From Achromobacter kerstersii (GTDB lineage Bacteria > Pseudomonadota > Gammaproteobacteria > Burkholderiales > Burkholderiaceae_B), in NCBI RefSeq assembly GCF_902859595.1, contig NZ_CADIJQ010000007.1, positions 1 to 64,000 of the forward strand: a DNA stretch of 64,000 nt, written 5' to 3'. Positions 51,704-61,912 of this stretch are shown here, in pieces (position 1 is the stretch's first letter; the number at the start of each line of letters is the position of its first letter). The notes below the pieces were generated by a model. The model worked only from the letters and a program-made list of their open reading frames with translations, did not search any database and was not told the DNA's origin. The position numbers were made by a program, and so were the translations under genes.

Positions 51704-54700
51704 TGCTGCGCTCCGGCAGGCGTCGGGGCGACGGAGGGTTGAGGGGACGCGCCCGCCACCGAAGCGGGAAGGCGCAGATTGCGCAAGCCTTGGCTGCCCG
51801 GCTCGGTGCCGCCGGCGCTGGCCGCTTGCGCGTTGCTGATGATGCGTAGCTTGACGGGCACGGTGATGTTCGACTTCGCCCAGCTCATCTCGAAACTGCC
51901 ATCCGGGTTGGGCTTGCGTTGCGAGCCCGAGATCAAACGTTCCAGGCCAAAGCGGCCGGGTTCGTTGACGATCTCGACCACGGTGCCATCAAAGGCGGTG
52001 GCCGTGATGCGCGCGCCCGGTGCGCCCTGCGCGTTGGGCCACACAAAGTTCACCCATTGCGGCGGCGTGTTGCGGTAGCGCAGTTGCTGGCCGTCGATCT
52101 CGATGGTGTATTCCGTGACGCCGCTTGCCGGCTTGGGCTGAATCTGGAACAACGTCTGCGGCTGGCTGGCCGCGCCCGAGCCCGCCGCACCACCGGCAAG
52201 CGGCGCGACCCACTGCGCGAAGTTCGCGGTAAACGACGGCTGCAAATCAATGCCCATGTCACCCCAGGTGCGTGCCGTCAGGATGTCGCCACGGCGCACG
52301 GTCAGCGGGCCCAGCGTGTCGTTGACGTACTTGGCGATGCTGCCTTGCGGGCCGAACACTTGTCCGATTTCTTCGCCGCTGGCTTCGATACCGGCCTTGG
52401 TCGAGAACGGATACTTGTCGGCCAGCCCTTGCGTGAACGGCTGATAGACCTGCGCGTTCCAGACCTTGTTCAGCTCGGTCTGCGCCGGTTGCATGGCCAC
52501 GGCGTAGCCCTGAATCAGCGGGCGCACCAGCAGCGGGCGCAACGTCTCGCGCTGCGCGGGCGTCAGGCCCGCCAGCATTTGCTCGTCGACGAGTTTCAGC
52601 GCGTCGGCCAGTTCCGAGTCCTTGCCTTCCAGCGTCTGGCGCATCAGCAGCAGCGCGCCGGGGCCAGGGTCGCCCTGGTTGTTGATCAGGTTGAACCGCG
52701 TGCGGATCTTCGACAGGGCGTTCATGTAGTTGCCCATCAGCGACTGGTTCTCGCGCGTGACGACCAAGCGCGCCACGTCAGAGAATTCGCGGCCCACCGG
52801 CCCCATCGGGATCTGCTCACCGCCCGGCGCCACTTCGGTGGGCTTGGGCTGGCCCTGGCGCAAGATCACGCGCTTGAACCACGCGACCACGCCCGTCTGC
52901 GCCTGCGAAATGCCCGTGTTGATCAACGACGGGTTATCCCACGACGTTTGTTCATACGTGGTGTTGATCAGCTTTACCAGCGGCGAATTCTGCGGGTCGC
53001 CCAGGCGGTTCATGCCATGCACCGCTTGATCAAAACTGGTGAACGGTTTGATCGTGACCCCGCGCAGCATCTTCTGCCATTCCTGCGCGTACTCGGTCTT
53101 GTACATCGTGGCCAGACTCTTCTGAATCTGCTCCGGGCTGCCTTCCAGCGTGAGGTCGTCGCGCGCGTTCACGCCCAGCACCCAATCGCTGGTCTGCACT
53201 TCGCGGCGCGCCGCTTCGCCGATGGCGGGCTCGATGTATTGCTCCCAGGCTTCTCGGGTGAAGGTGCCGGGCACGGCGTAGCTGCCGGCCACCACGGCCG
53301 CGTCGGCTTCGCCCATGATGCGCGCCACCGTCATCGCGGGGAAGCGCGTGGCGGCGCGCGCCTTCAGCGTGGCGTAGGCGCGTTCGCGCGCCGGCATGCC
53401 TTGCATCACGCTGCGCAGGTTGCCACGCGTGCGTTCGACCATGGCCAGGTTGGTTTCAATCTGCGGCCAATCGGCATCGGCCGCGCGCGCCACATAGAAC
53501 GAGATCAACCGTTCGGCGCTGCGGATGAGTTGATCGCGCGGCATCGCGCCCCGGTTGGTTTCCAGCCAGCCGCGCCAGAAGCGGGTGATCTGGTCCGACA
53601 GATGGGTGGGGTCCACGTGTTCGCGATTCGCCATCATCAGGTACGTCTTCAACGCGTTGTAGGCGTCGTCAACGTTGGTGGGCGAGGCGTCCTGGAACAG
53701 GGTGTCGCCCGCATTGGCGCGCACGGGCTGCGCCTGCGGCGGCGCCGTGGGCCGCGTGCCGGAAGCGGCGGCCTGCGAGACATCGACGCGGCCCAGATAA
53801 TCTTCCAGGCTGGCTTTCACCGGCACCAGCATGAACTGGCGCAGGCCGTTGTAGTACTCGGCCAGCAGGCGCTGCTTCAACACGTCGCCTTGATACAGCC
53901 CCAGGCCCAGCGACAGCGGCCTGCTGGCGGAATAACGGTCCAGCTGTTCGATGCGGTCTTGCAGAATCTCCATCGCTTCCAGACGGCTCTGCAAGTCAGT
54001 GCGCTCGCTTTGCAGGCGCACGACCTTGTCCAGGTCCGCCTGCACATTGGTGGCAAGCTGCCGGTTGCCCAGGTACGACCAGCTCCAGCCGCCCAACACC
54101 AGGCCCAATGCCAGCACCAGCCCGAAGAACGTCAGGTAGCGCATGCGCACCTTGTTCGGGCTGGCGTGCTGGCGCACCAGTTTCTTGTCCGCAAAGATCA
54201 CGCTGGAAAACAGATCGCGCAGGAAGAAACCGTTGTGCGACGTGACGCTGCGCGCCGCTTCATGCGAGGCCGGGCGCAAGGTGAAACGCTCGGCCAGCTT
54301 CTCGGTAGAGGTGCTGCGCGATGCGCCTTCCTGCAAGGCGCTGGTGAAGTAGAAGCCGCGGAACACCGGCTTGTACTGGAACGGGTTGGTCTCAAACAGC
54401 GTCGACAGGAAGGTGCGCAGCGCGGGTTTGATGCCTGCGAATTCCAGCGGGAAGGTCAACAGACCCGGGGGCAGGGCGCCGCTGCGGCGCAGCGAAATCT
54501 GCGCGGTGCCCATTTCCTTCAGGCCTTCATACAGCTCGTCGAAACGATCGTCGAACAGCGTCAGCACATCGCGGCTTTCGTCGGCGCCATAGGGCAGCGT
54601 GGCGCCCCACACGCGGTCGCGTTCGCGCGCATCGGCATCGGCAAAGAATTCCGAGAAGCCGGCAATCAAATCCGCCTTCGTGAAAATCACATACACCGGC

Positions 54701-55506
54701 GCAAACACTTCCAGCCGGTCGGTCAGTTCCTGCACGCGCTGGCGCAGGTTCTTGGCCAGGTTGATGGCGAACTCGGGGCCGGAGTCGGTCAGCTCGCTGA
54801 TGCTGGCGGCAACGATGATGCCGTTGATCGGCGCCTTGGGGCGATGGCGCTTGAGCAGATCCAGAAAGCTCATCCACTCGTTGCGGTCTTCTTCGTGAAC
54901 GGAGTAGCGGCCCGCCGTGTCCAGCAGAATGCCTTCGGTGGTGAAGAACCAATCGCAGTTGCGCGTGCCGCCCACGCCGCGCACCGCCGCGCCGTTCTTG
55001 TCCGCAAACGGAAACTGCAAACCGGAATTGATGACCGCGCTGCTTTTGCCGGCCGCCGGGTTGCCGATGACGATGTACCAGGGCAGCTCATACAGCGCCT
55101 CGTTGCCCGAGGTCTGACCAATCTTGGACGTCTTGATCGTGCGCACGGCTTGCGTCAACCGCGTGCGCAGCGCATCGATTTCGCTGCGGTTGGCGGCGGG
55201 GCTGGCGGCAGCGCCCGTTTGCACCTGCTGCTCAAGCATGTCGCCCAGCTTCTGATTCGCGCGCCGCGTGCGGCGGCGGCGCCACAGCTGTACGCAGAGC
55301 CACAGCACCAGCAGCACGCCCAGCAACACCCCAGCCCAGACGAAGGCAATTTGCATCGTGTCGGCAAAGAGGAACAGGAACACGATCAACGCGATCAGTC
55401 CGATGACCATGAAGGTGCGCGGGTTGGCGAACACGCGCGCGCCCCAATAGCGGACATCGCTCATGGCGCTGGAAAATCGAGAAAGGAATCCTGATGGGCT
55501 ACGCAT
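51700..55506 (-). CDS. tssM: T6SS inner-membrane complex protein TssM (IcmF)
   Basis: 1268 residues, full length. Two N-terminal membrane helices (about 32-50 and 54-74), NTPase-like Walker A GNPAAGKSS (about 148-156) and LLDTAGRY (about 196-203) in the cytoplasmic loop, a third helix (about 458-480), then the large periplasmic part with IcmF-related (about 530-850) and C-terminal TssM beta domain (about 1080-1230, IEIDGQQLRYRNTP and VNFVWPNAQGAPGARITATAFDG). A second start at 55464 (MSDVRYWG) is possible. With TssL/TssJ it spans the envelope. Confidence 0.95.
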   Translation of the reverse strand: MRSPSGFLSRFSSAMSDVRYWGARVFANPRTFMVIGLIALIVFLFLFADTMQIAFVWAGVLLGVLLVLWLCVQLWRRRRTRRANQKLGDMLEQQVQTGAAASPAANRSEIDALRTRLTQAVRTIKTSKIGQTSGNEALYELPWYIVIGNPAAGKSSAVINSGLQFPFADKNGAAVRGVGGTRNCDWFFTTEGILLDTAGRYSVHEEDRNEWMSFLDLLKRHRPKAPINGIIVAASISELTDSGPEFAINLAKNLRQRVQELTDRLEVFAPVYVIFTKADLIAGFSEFFADADARERDRVWGATLPYGADESRDVLTLFDDRFDELYEGLKEMGTAQISLRRSGALPPGLLTFPLEFAGIKPALRTFLSTLFETNPFQYKPVFRGFYFTSALQEGASRSTSTEKLAERFTLRPASHEAARSVTSHNGFFLRDLFSSVIFADKKLVRQHASPNKVRMRYLTFFGLVLALGLVLGGWSWSYLGNRQLATNVQADLDKVVRLQSERTDLQSRLEAMEILQDRIEQLDRYSASRPLSLGLGLYQGDVLKQRLLAEYYNGLRQFMLVPVKASLEDYLGRVDVSQAAASGTRPTAPPQAQPVRANAGDTLFQDASPTNVDDAYNALKTYLMMANREHVDPTHLSDQITRFWRGWLETNRGAMPRDQLIRSAERLISFYVARAADADWPQIETNLAMVERTRGNLRSVMQGMPARERAYATLKARAATRFPAMTVARIMGEADAAVVAGSYAVPGTFTREAWEQYIEPAIGEAARREVQTSDWVLGVNARDDLTLEGSPEQIQKSLATMYKTEYAQEWQKMLRGVTIKPFTSFDQAVHGMNRLGDPQNSPLVKLINTTYEQTSWDNPSLINTGISQAQTGVVAWFKRVILRQGQPKPTEVAPGGEQIPMGPVGREFSDVARLVVTRENQSLMGNYMNALSKIRTRFNLINNQGDPGPGALLLMRQTLEGKDSELADALKLVDEQMLAGLTPAQRETLRPLLVRPLIQGYAVAMQPAQTELNKVWNAQVYQPFTQGLADKYPFSTKAGIEASGEEIGQVFGPQGSIAKYVNDTLGPLTVRRGDILTARTWGDMGIDLQPSFTANFAQWVAPLAGGAAGSGAASQPQTLFQIQPKPASGVTEYTIEIDGQQLRYRNTPPQWVNFVWPNAQGAPGARITATAFDGTVVEIVNEPGRFGLERLISGSQRKPNPDGSFEMSWAKSNITVPVKLRIISNAQAASAGGTEPGSQGLRNLRLPASVAGASPQPSVAPTPAGAQQ

Positions 55507-55528
55507 GGTTTTCGCTGTTGTTTTAGGG

Positions 55529-56887
55529 TCAGGCGGTAGCGCGGGCGGCGGGTCGGGAGACCAGCGCCGCGCAGCGCAATGCGGGGTCTTGCAGGGTTAA
55601 AGCGAGCACGGCTTGATCGAACTGCACGCAGGCGTCCGCGGCTACGGCCAGCGTCAGCAGCGACGCCGCCGCGCCGGTGTGGCCACAGGTTGCGGCGACA
55701 GACTGGCAATCTTTGGCGGCGTCCATATGGGCGAACAGCTGCGAGGCCACGCCCAGCGGTTCCAGCGGGCGGCTGCCGCGATGATCGGCGTCGCTGACAA
55801 TCTGGATCACGCTGTCAGCCGTGACGTTCGCGCGTTCAAGCAGATCGCGAGCCAGGTCAGAGAACGCGGCTTCGGCCTGCGCGCCGCGTGCATCGGCGGG
55901 CTTCTGCCGATGCAGCACGGGCGACAGCGCCACGCGCACCTCTGCGTCGGCATCGGCAGGCCCCAGCAGCAGGCCGGCGGCGGCTTCGCCCGGCACGCGG
56001 CCGTGCGGATTGGCGTGGGTGAGCAGAGTGGCCTCGGCATCCCATTGCGCGACACGTTCGGCGTCGACATAGCCGTCGCCGGCCAGCACCACACGCCACG
56101 GCGGCGGGGCGTCGGGGGCGGCGGGCGCGGACGCCAGTTCGCGCAGCAGCAGGTCTGCGGCCATGGCGTCGCGCGCCAGATGTTCGGTGGCGCTGACGCG
56201 CGCATCCGGCCAGACGCGCGCGGCGGCCAACACTTCGGTGCGTACGCGTTGGCGCGCGGCCTCGGGCCAATCTGCCGGCAGCAAGAGTTCGAAGCGCAGC
56301 AAGGGCCAGTCTTCATCGCGGGCGGGCACGTCCAGTTCGGTGACGTGGCGATGCGCTTCCCGAGTCAGCGTGCTGGCGATATCCGTCAACAGTGCCGTCA
56401 CGCGCAATGCGGCGATGGCCAACGCGTCAGGCGGCGCGCCACGTTCTTGCGCGGTCGCGTACAGCGCCATATCGTCCAGGCCCGGCACGCGCCCGGCAAA
56501 CACCGGAAAGCCTTGCTGCGTTTTCAGTTCCGGGTCCAGTTCAGGGCGCTTCTGTTCGGCCAGTGCTTGCGAGATCGACGCGGCATCGTCACCCGCCGAG
56601 GCGCGCGCGGCCACGGCGATGACGTGCAGTTCCACGGCACGCGCAGGCGCTTCGGCCGCGGCTTGCGGCGCTGCGGCCGGTTCGGGCTTCGGTGCGCGTG
56701 CGGCCCGCACGGCTCGCACGCCCAGCCACAGCGCGGCAAGCATCGCCAGCGGCAGCGCAAATAAATAGAGCCCGATGTCGACGCCCGTGGGCAGCGTGCG
56801 GGATTCCTGCCACCAGATAATGACGGCCAGCCACACCACTGCGAACAGCGCCAGAATCAACAGACCTTTTTTCAGTACGCGAGCCAT
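55529..56887 (-). CDS. T6SS-linked membrane protein with thiolase-like C-terminus
   Basis: 452 residues from ATG 56887; the TTG at 56929 is less likely. Two membrane helices (about 9-29 and 42-61) are followed by an Ala/Pro linker and a large domain (about 85-450). The C-terminal CGHTGAAASLLTLAVAADACV resembles the loop-His region of thiolase/ketosynthase folds, with no visible catalytic Cys. The gene sits between tssM and the M15 peptidase and is probably co-transcribed with them. An accessory or scaffold role is inferred; family unknown. Confidence 0.65.
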   Translation of the reverse strand: MARVLKKGLLILALFAVVWLAVIIWWQESRTLPTGVDIGLYLFALPLAMLAALWLGVRAVRAARAPKPEPAAAPQAAAEAPARAVELHVIAVAARASAGDDAASISQALAEQKRPELDPELKTQQGFPVFAGRVPGLDDMALYATAQERGAPPDALAIAALRVTALLTDIASTLTREAHRHVTELDVPARDEDWPLLRFELLLPADWPEAARQRVRTEVLAAARVWPDARVSATEHLARDAMAADLLLRELASAPAAPDAPPPWRVVLAGDGYVDAERVAQWDAEATLLTHANPHGRVPGEAAAGLLLGPADADAEVRVALSPVLHRQKPADARGAQAEAAFSDLARDLLERANVTADSVIQIVSDADHRGSRPLEPLGVASQLFAHMDAAKDCQSVAATCGHTGAAASLLTLAVAADACVQFDQAVLALTLQDPALRCAALVSRPAARATA

Positions 56888-56944
56888 GTGTGCCTGATCA
56901 AAGGGGTTTCGTGACAGAGGGCAGGGCAATCAACCACGGCGCCC

Positions 56945-57904
56945 TCATTTAGCGGCCTCGCGCGTTCGCTGCATGACGCCGGGCCGGCGCAGCTCGACGT
57001 GGCCGAAGTCCATCATCTTCCAGCGCCCGCCCCACGTCAGGCCGACCAGTTCCGCGGTTTCGCCGAACAGTTCGTAGCCGCGCATGGCCCAGGGGTCTTT
57101 TTCAGAGATGACGATCTTGCCGTCGCGATAGAACGCGCTGTCGGCCGCCAACCCATATTGGTGATAGCTCTGGAACGCGCCGGCATTCGTCACATGCGTG
57201 CCCATGCCCGCCAGTTCTTCTTGCCGCTCGGGGCTGCGATAGCCTTCGATCAGCGCCATTTCATAGCCATGCTGTTCACGCATGATGCGATACGCAAGCA
57301 GCAGACGCTGACGGAAATCCGCATCGAACAGATCCCAGTTGCGGCTTGCGCCACCGAGCTTCGGACGCACCAATTCCACCTCGCGCGTGGTGAACGCTTC
57401 GGGGGGCAATGCAGGCGGTGCAGCGAGCCGTTCACCCTCCAGTAACGCCTGAATTCGGCGGTCTGGACCGGCCGTTTGAGTGCTGTAAACGAATGTGTGA
57501 TTGTGTCGCATGACGAAAGCGAAAAGTGACGGAAGCAATACAACTGTCAGCCCAATCGCGACCTGCCAGCGATACCTTCCCACCCACTCCATCGACGCAT
57601 TCATGCCATCTTTGACGGCGCCCGCTGTGCCGCCAACCGCGCCTCCGGCATGGCTCGCGCTACGCGTTGCGCCCCGTGCTACGCCCTGTACGCACGCGCG
57701 CAAACTCCGGACTGCACCTTGGCGCAGCGCCGGAAAAAACAGGAGAGCGGAGACGCCCACCGCCAGTAAAAAATACAGGGGCAGTAGCAGCAACAAGTTA
57801 GGTCCCTCATGTGAAGGCGTAATCTTTTGTTCTATTCGCGCATGAGGCAAGTGATCCGGCGTTGCAAACAGCGTCCGACCCTTAGGAATCGTAACAAGGA
57901 GCAA
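56945..57904 (-). CDS. Membrane-anchored M15-type peptidoglycan peptidase (TagX-like)
   Basis: 319 residues from a TTG at 57904; the exact start is uncertain. Two hydrophobic helices at about 36-58 and 113-133 bound a small Ala/Gly loop. The C-terminal VanY/CwlK-like peptidase (about 200-312) has GYRSPERQEELAG, HQYGLAADSAF (zinc His and Asp) and FGHVEL (His). M15 peptidases cut cell-wall peptides; in T6SS clusters such enzymes (TagX-like) make room for the membrane complex. The neighbour on the same strand is the thiolase-like gene. Confidence 0.82.
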   Translation of the reverse strand: MLLVTIPKGRTLFATPDHLPHARIEQKITPSHEGPNLLLLLPLYFLLAVGVSALLFFPALRQGAVRSLRACVQGVARGATRSASHAGGAVGGTAGAVKDGMNASMEWVGRYRWQVAIGLTVVLLPSLFAFVMRHNHTFVYSTQTAGPDRRIQALLEGERLAAPPALPPEAFTTREVELVRPKLGGASRNWDLFDADFRQRLLLAYRIMREQHGYEMALIEGYRSPERQEELAGMGTHVTNAGAFQSYHQYGLAADSAFYRDGKIVISEKDPWAMRGYELFGETAELVGLTWGGRWKMMDFGHVELRRPGVMQRTREAAK

Positions 57905-57988
57905 TGTTCAAAATAGGCCTATCGGGTATTCTCGTCGAGCTTGGTTACAGGGGGGCTGCACACGCCTCCTGCTGACACGGGAACCCGC

Positions 57989-58939
57989 ATGGCAGAAGAG
58001 AAAAAAGAAGCTCGCCCTACGATGACCGCGCCGAGTTTGCTCAGCGCTTCAGCACCCGCGCGCGGCGAGGCCGAGTCGTCGCGAATTCTTGCCGCGCTTG
58101 AAGGGCGCGCGCCGGAAGCCGAAGTCAAACATCTTGCGACGCCGCGCGAGGGCCGCGCGCGGCGTTGGGTGGCGCTGGCGGTATTGCTGGCGCTGATGGC
58201 GGGCGGCATCAGCTGGATCATTCATGAGGACGGGGCCGCGCCGATGGTGGCGCAGGCTCCGGCGCCTGCCGTGGCATCCGCTTCCAACCCCGTCGCCTCG
58301 TTGCCGCAGGCGTCAATGCCGAGCCCGTCTTCGCCATCGGGCGAGCTTGCCATCAAGCCCATGGATAGGCCGCCCGACGTGGCCGCCATCATTGACGAAG
58401 CGCCGCCCGCGCGCGATGCAGGCGTGGGCCGTGGTGAACCTGAGCCGCAAAACGAACCCACCAATCCGCTATCCATGCTGGCGATGACGACACCGCCCGC
58501 CGCAGGGACGCCTGCCGCAGGGACGCCCGCCGCGGGATCGCCCGCCGCAGGATCGCCTGCCGCAGGGTCGCCTGCCGCAGCTCCCGGTCCCACGCGCCAG
58601 GCTGCCGAGCAACGCGCGCAGCATGCCAACGCGCCGCGCGCCGCCAAGCCCGCCAGCACGCCGCCGCGCAAGACCGCCAAGCCCTCTGATACCGACGCCG
58701 CGCTGTTATCCGCGTTGATGAACTATGGCTTGCCGCCCGCATCGCCGCCGGGCACGCGTGTGTATAAGTCGGAAGGCGTTTTCATGCGTGAGATGCCCGA
58801 CTCGCCGCTGTCCGAGCGCTTGAAGGAATGCCGCAAGCTCAGCTTTATCGAAGGCGAACAATGCCGCCTGCGCGTGTGTGCAGGGCAGTGGGGCACCGCG
58901 CCCGAATGCCCCACCCCGCAGGCCAACGTCGAACCCTGA
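57989..58939 (+). CDS. Proline/alanine-rich membrane protein of the T6SS cluster
   Basis: 316 residues from ATG 57989. One membrane helix (about 60-77), a long Pro/Ala-rich linker with PAAG(T/S) repeats (about 165-205), and a small C-terminal domain (about 235-316) with four Cys (ECRKLSF, EQCRLRVCAGQWGTAPECP), probably two disulfides, so the C-terminus lies in the periplasm. No family recognised; it comes right before vgrG. Confidence 0.7.
   Translation: MAEEKKEARPTMTAPSLLSASAPARGEAESSRILAALEGRAPEAEVKHLATPREGRARRWVALAVLLALMAGGISWIIHEDGAAPMVAQAPAPAVASASNPVASLPQASMPSPSSPSGELAIKPMDRPPDVAAIIDEAPPARDAGVGRGEPEPQNEPTNPLSMLAMTTPPAAGTPAAGTPAAGSPAAGSPAAGSPAAAPGPTRQAAEQRAQHANAPRAAKPASTPPRKTAKPSDTDAALLSALMNYGLPPASPPGTRVYKSEGVFMREMPDSPLSERLKECRKLSFIEGEQCRLRVCAGQWGTAPECPTPQANVEP
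58495..58584. repeat. Six 15-bp repeats in the Pro/Ala-rich gene
   Basis: Units GCCYGCCGCAGGGAC in frame encode PAAGT/PAAGS; six copies from 58495 to 58584, the last ending PAAAP. Length changes would lengthen or shorten the periplasmic linker. Confidence 0.85.
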
Positions 58940-58996
58940 AATTTGCCGTCCGTATCGGGCCGGTATCGCTAACGTCCCCCACGAGGTTTTTGCTCC

Positions 58997-61912
58997 ATGG
59001 CTGTGAACGCAAGCAACGGCAGCGCCAGCGCCAACTCCCGTCTCTACCGGCTTGACGGCGAGGGCGCGATGGCGTCCCTGCAAGTTGAAGGCTGGGTCGC
59101 GCGCGAAGGTTTGTCAGCGTTGGCCGAGATGCGCGTCGTGGCGATGGCCGACGACGCGGCGCTGGACCTGAACGACATGGTGTCGCGGCCCGCTACGTTG
59201 TGGACCACGCGCGCCGATGGCAGCGAGACCGGCCGCAGCGGTGTCGTGCGTGCGGCCGAGATGCTGGGCGGCAATGCGGGCAAAGCGCGCTACCGCGTGA
59301 CGTTGGCGCCGTGGCTGTGGCTGGCCACACAACGGCGCGACAGCCGCATCTATGAAAATCAGCCCGTCCTTGAAATCGTGCGCCACGTGCTGGATAGCTA
59401 CGAGGGCTACACCTACAAGATCGCCGCCGAGGTCGAGCGCCATCTGGCCGATCTGCCCGCGCGGTCGTACACCACGCAGTACCGCGAAACCGATTACGCC
59501 TTCCTGTCGCGCCTGCTCGCGGAATCCGGCCTGGGCTGGACCACCGTCGAAGACGATGCTGCTCCGGCGCGCCACGCCGTACTGATCTTTGCCGACAGCC
59601 GCAGCTTGGCTGAAGACGCTGAGTCCGCCGGCGCGGGTGTGCGCTTTCAGCGCGCGCATGCAACGGAATCGCGCGACGGCGTGCAGGCCCTGGCGCGCAG
59701 GCAGCGCCGAGGCGTCGAACGCGTCACCGTGCTGGCCTGGCACGACAGCGGCAAACACGCCATCACCGGACAAGCGCTGGCCGGCCCCGCCAGCGGCGCC
59801 GACGACGAGAGCGCGGGCCTGGAATGGTTTGAACCCCTGGGCCACGGCGGGCTGCTGAATCAGGCGCACGCGCAGTTCCAGGCCACGTTGCTGATGGAAG
59901 CCGTGCAGGCAAGCGCCGAGACATTCTTGGGACGCGGCAATGTGCGTACGTTCCGATCCGGCACGCGCTTCACGCTGCAAGACATGTCGCCGTTGGGGCC
60001 GTCAGGGGAATCGGGTTTTGAACCGGTGTTTGCGTTGGACCGCGTGGAGCATGTGGGTGTGAACAACCTGCCCGGTCAGGCCGACGCCAACCTGGCCAAC
60101 AAGCTGGGCGCGTTGGACGACTTTCTGTGTTTTGAAGACGACGAGTCGGCGGCGGGTGACGAGGATGAATATCACGGACAGCCCGAGGGACAACGCGACG
60201 GACATTGCAACGACGGCGACATCGGCGTCGGCCGCCCCGAAGCCGCCGTGCTGGCGCGTGCGCACGAAGTGGGCTACGCCAACCGCTTTCGCGCGGTGCG
60301 TTGCGACCGCCCCTGGCGCGCCATGCCGCCCACCGCGCGCGGCGCCAGGCTTGCCGGCGCGCCATCGGCGGTGGGCGTCCACACTGCCATCGTGACGAAC
60401 GCCGAAGGCGCCACCGAAGCCAGCGGCGAAGACGAGATCTACCGCAACGCGCGCGGTGACGTGCGCGTGCGCTTTCATTGGCAAGCCGACGGCGACGGTC
60501 TGGCCAAAAGCCGCTGGGCGCGCGTCGCGCAACGTCAGGCGGGCGCGGGCATGGGCATGAGCTTTGTGCCGCGTATCGGCCAGGAAGTACTGGTGCGATT
60601 CCTGGATGAAGACATCGACCAGCCGCTTGTCGTAGGTGCCCTATACAACGGACGCGGCGAAGGCGGCATTCCGTCCACCCCCGGCGGCAAAGCCGGCGAA
60701 CCGATGAACACCGAGGTCTATGCCGCGGCCAGCGATGGCAAGCCCAGCGCACAAGCCAACTTGGCCAGCGGCAACGCGCCAGCCTGGCACGGCGCGGCGG
60801 GCGGCGACGAGCAGCACCGCAATGCGGCCGCGCTAAGCGGCTTCAAGAGCAAGGAGTTCGGCGGCGACGGCTACAACCAGATCGTGTTCGACGACAGCGA
60901 CGGCCAGCTGCGCATGCAGATCAAGTCCACGCAGTCTGCCAGCGAGCTGAACCTGGGCCATCTGATACACCAAGCGGGTAACTATCGCGGCAACGTGCGC
61001 GGCGTGGGCGCGGAATTGCGCACCGACGGCTTCGGCGCGTTGCGCGGCGGCGGCGGTGTCCTGCTGACCACCTACACGGCGGGCGGCAGCGAGCCTGCCG
61101 GCGATGCCGCAGCGCCGCTGGCCTTGGCCGGGCAGGCCGACATCATGGCGCAGTCATTCGACGGCGTGGTCGGCGCGCACCAGGGCGTGCGGCTGGCCTC
61201 GGCCCGCGGCACGACGTCCGCAGGCGCGAGCCGGCTGGACGGCGAACGTGCGCCGCTGGCCGCAATGACGCACGCCGTGTCCGGCACCGTCGCCGGCGAC
61301 GCCCTCGGCGGCGCATCGGGCGATGCCTCGGCCAAGCACACGGAAGTGGCCGACGGCAAAGTGCCGCACCTGACCGATCCGCTGGTGCTGATGGCGGGCC
61401 GCGCCGGGCTCACGCAAGCCGCCGGGCGCAACGTGCAAATCACGGCCGGCGAGCTGGTGCATTGGTCGTCGGGACAAGACCACAACCTGGCCGTCATCGG
61501 CTCGTTGCGCGTGCACACCGGCCAGGCGCTGGGCATTGTGGCCGGCGTGCAGCAGGGCGGCGCCGAGTCGGGCCTGGACCTGATCGCCGGCACCGGCGAA
61601 GTCGACGTGATCTCGCAACACGATGTGCTGACCGTACAGGCCCAGCAAGACCTGCGCATGATCAGCGCCAACGCCGGCATTGAATATGCGTCGCCCAAGC
61701 GCATCCGCATCGCCAACGCAGCGGGCGCCAGCATCGTCATCGAAGGCGGCAACATCACCGTCACGGCCCCGGGCCGCATCGACGTCAAGACCGGCAACAA
61801 GCAATTCGCCGGCCCGACGCAAATGCCGTATCCGTTTCCGCAATTCACCGTGTGCAAGACCTGCATTCTGGACGCCCAGGACAGCGTGCAGTCGATCACT
61901 GACAAGGCGTGA
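58997..61912 (+). CDS. vgrG: T6SS spike protein VgrG (TssI) with DUF2345 extension
   Basis: 971 residues with GAGG before the ATG. The gp27-like head (about 1-340: YENQPVLEIVRHVLDSYEG, TQYRETDYAFLSRLLAESGLGW), gp5-like OB fold (about 440-555: VRVRFHWQ, RIGQEVLVRFLDEDIDQPLVVGALYNG), a link with NQIVFDDSDGQLRMQI, then DUF2345 (about 680-900). It forms the trimeric needle. The stop codon overlaps the DUF4123 start (TGATG), so its cargo genes follow directly. Confidence 0.95.
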   Translation: MAVNASNGSASANSRLYRLDGEGAMASLQVEGWVAREGLSALAEMRVVAMADDAALDLNDMVSRPATLWTTRADGSETGRSGVVRAAEMLGGNAGKARYRVTLAPWLWLATQRRDSRIYENQPVLEIVRHVLDSYEGYTYKIAAEVERHLADLPARSYTTQYRETDYAFLSRLLAESGLGWTTVEDDAAPARHAVLIFADSRSLAEDAESAGAGVRFQRAHATESRDGVQALARRQRRGVERVTVLAWHDSGKHAITGQALAGPASGADDESAGLEWFEPLGHGGLLNQAHAQFQATLLMEAVQASAETFLGRGNVRTFRSGTRFTLQDMSPLGPSGESGFEPVFALDRVEHVGVNNLPGQADANLANKLGALDDFLCFEDDESAAGDEDEYHGQPEGQRDGHCNDGDIGVGRPEAAVLARAHEVGYANRFRAVRCDRPWRAMPPTARGARLAGAPSAVGVHTAIVTNAEGATEASGEDEIYRNARGDVRVRFHWQADGDGLAKSRWARVAQRQAGAGMGMSFVPRIGQEVLVRFLDEDIDQPLVVGALYNGRGEGGIPSTPGGKAGEPMNTEVYAAASDGKPSAQANLASGNAPAWHGAAGGDEQHRNAAALSGFKSKEFGGDGYNQIVFDDSDGQLRMQIKSTQSASELNLGHLIHQAGNYRGNVRGVGAELRTDGFGALRGGGGVLLTTYTAGGSEPAGDAAAPLALAGQADIMAQSFDGVVGAHQGVRLASARGTTSAGASRLDGERAPLAAMTHAVSGTVAGDALGGASGDASAKHTEVADGKVPHLTDPLVLMAGRAGLTQAAGRNVQITAGELVHWSSGQDHNLAVIGSLRVHTGQALGIVAGVQQGGAESGLDLIAGTGEVDVISQHDVLTVQAQQDLRMISANAGIEYASPKRIRIANAAGASIVIEGGNITVTAPGRIDVKTGNKQFAGPTQMPYPFPQFTVCKTCILDAQDSVQSITDKA

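Noticed and set aside
51919-55494. 1191-codon open frame on the plus strand
   Set aside because: It is antisense to tssM, Arg/His-rich, has no motifs and is a common by-product of high GC.
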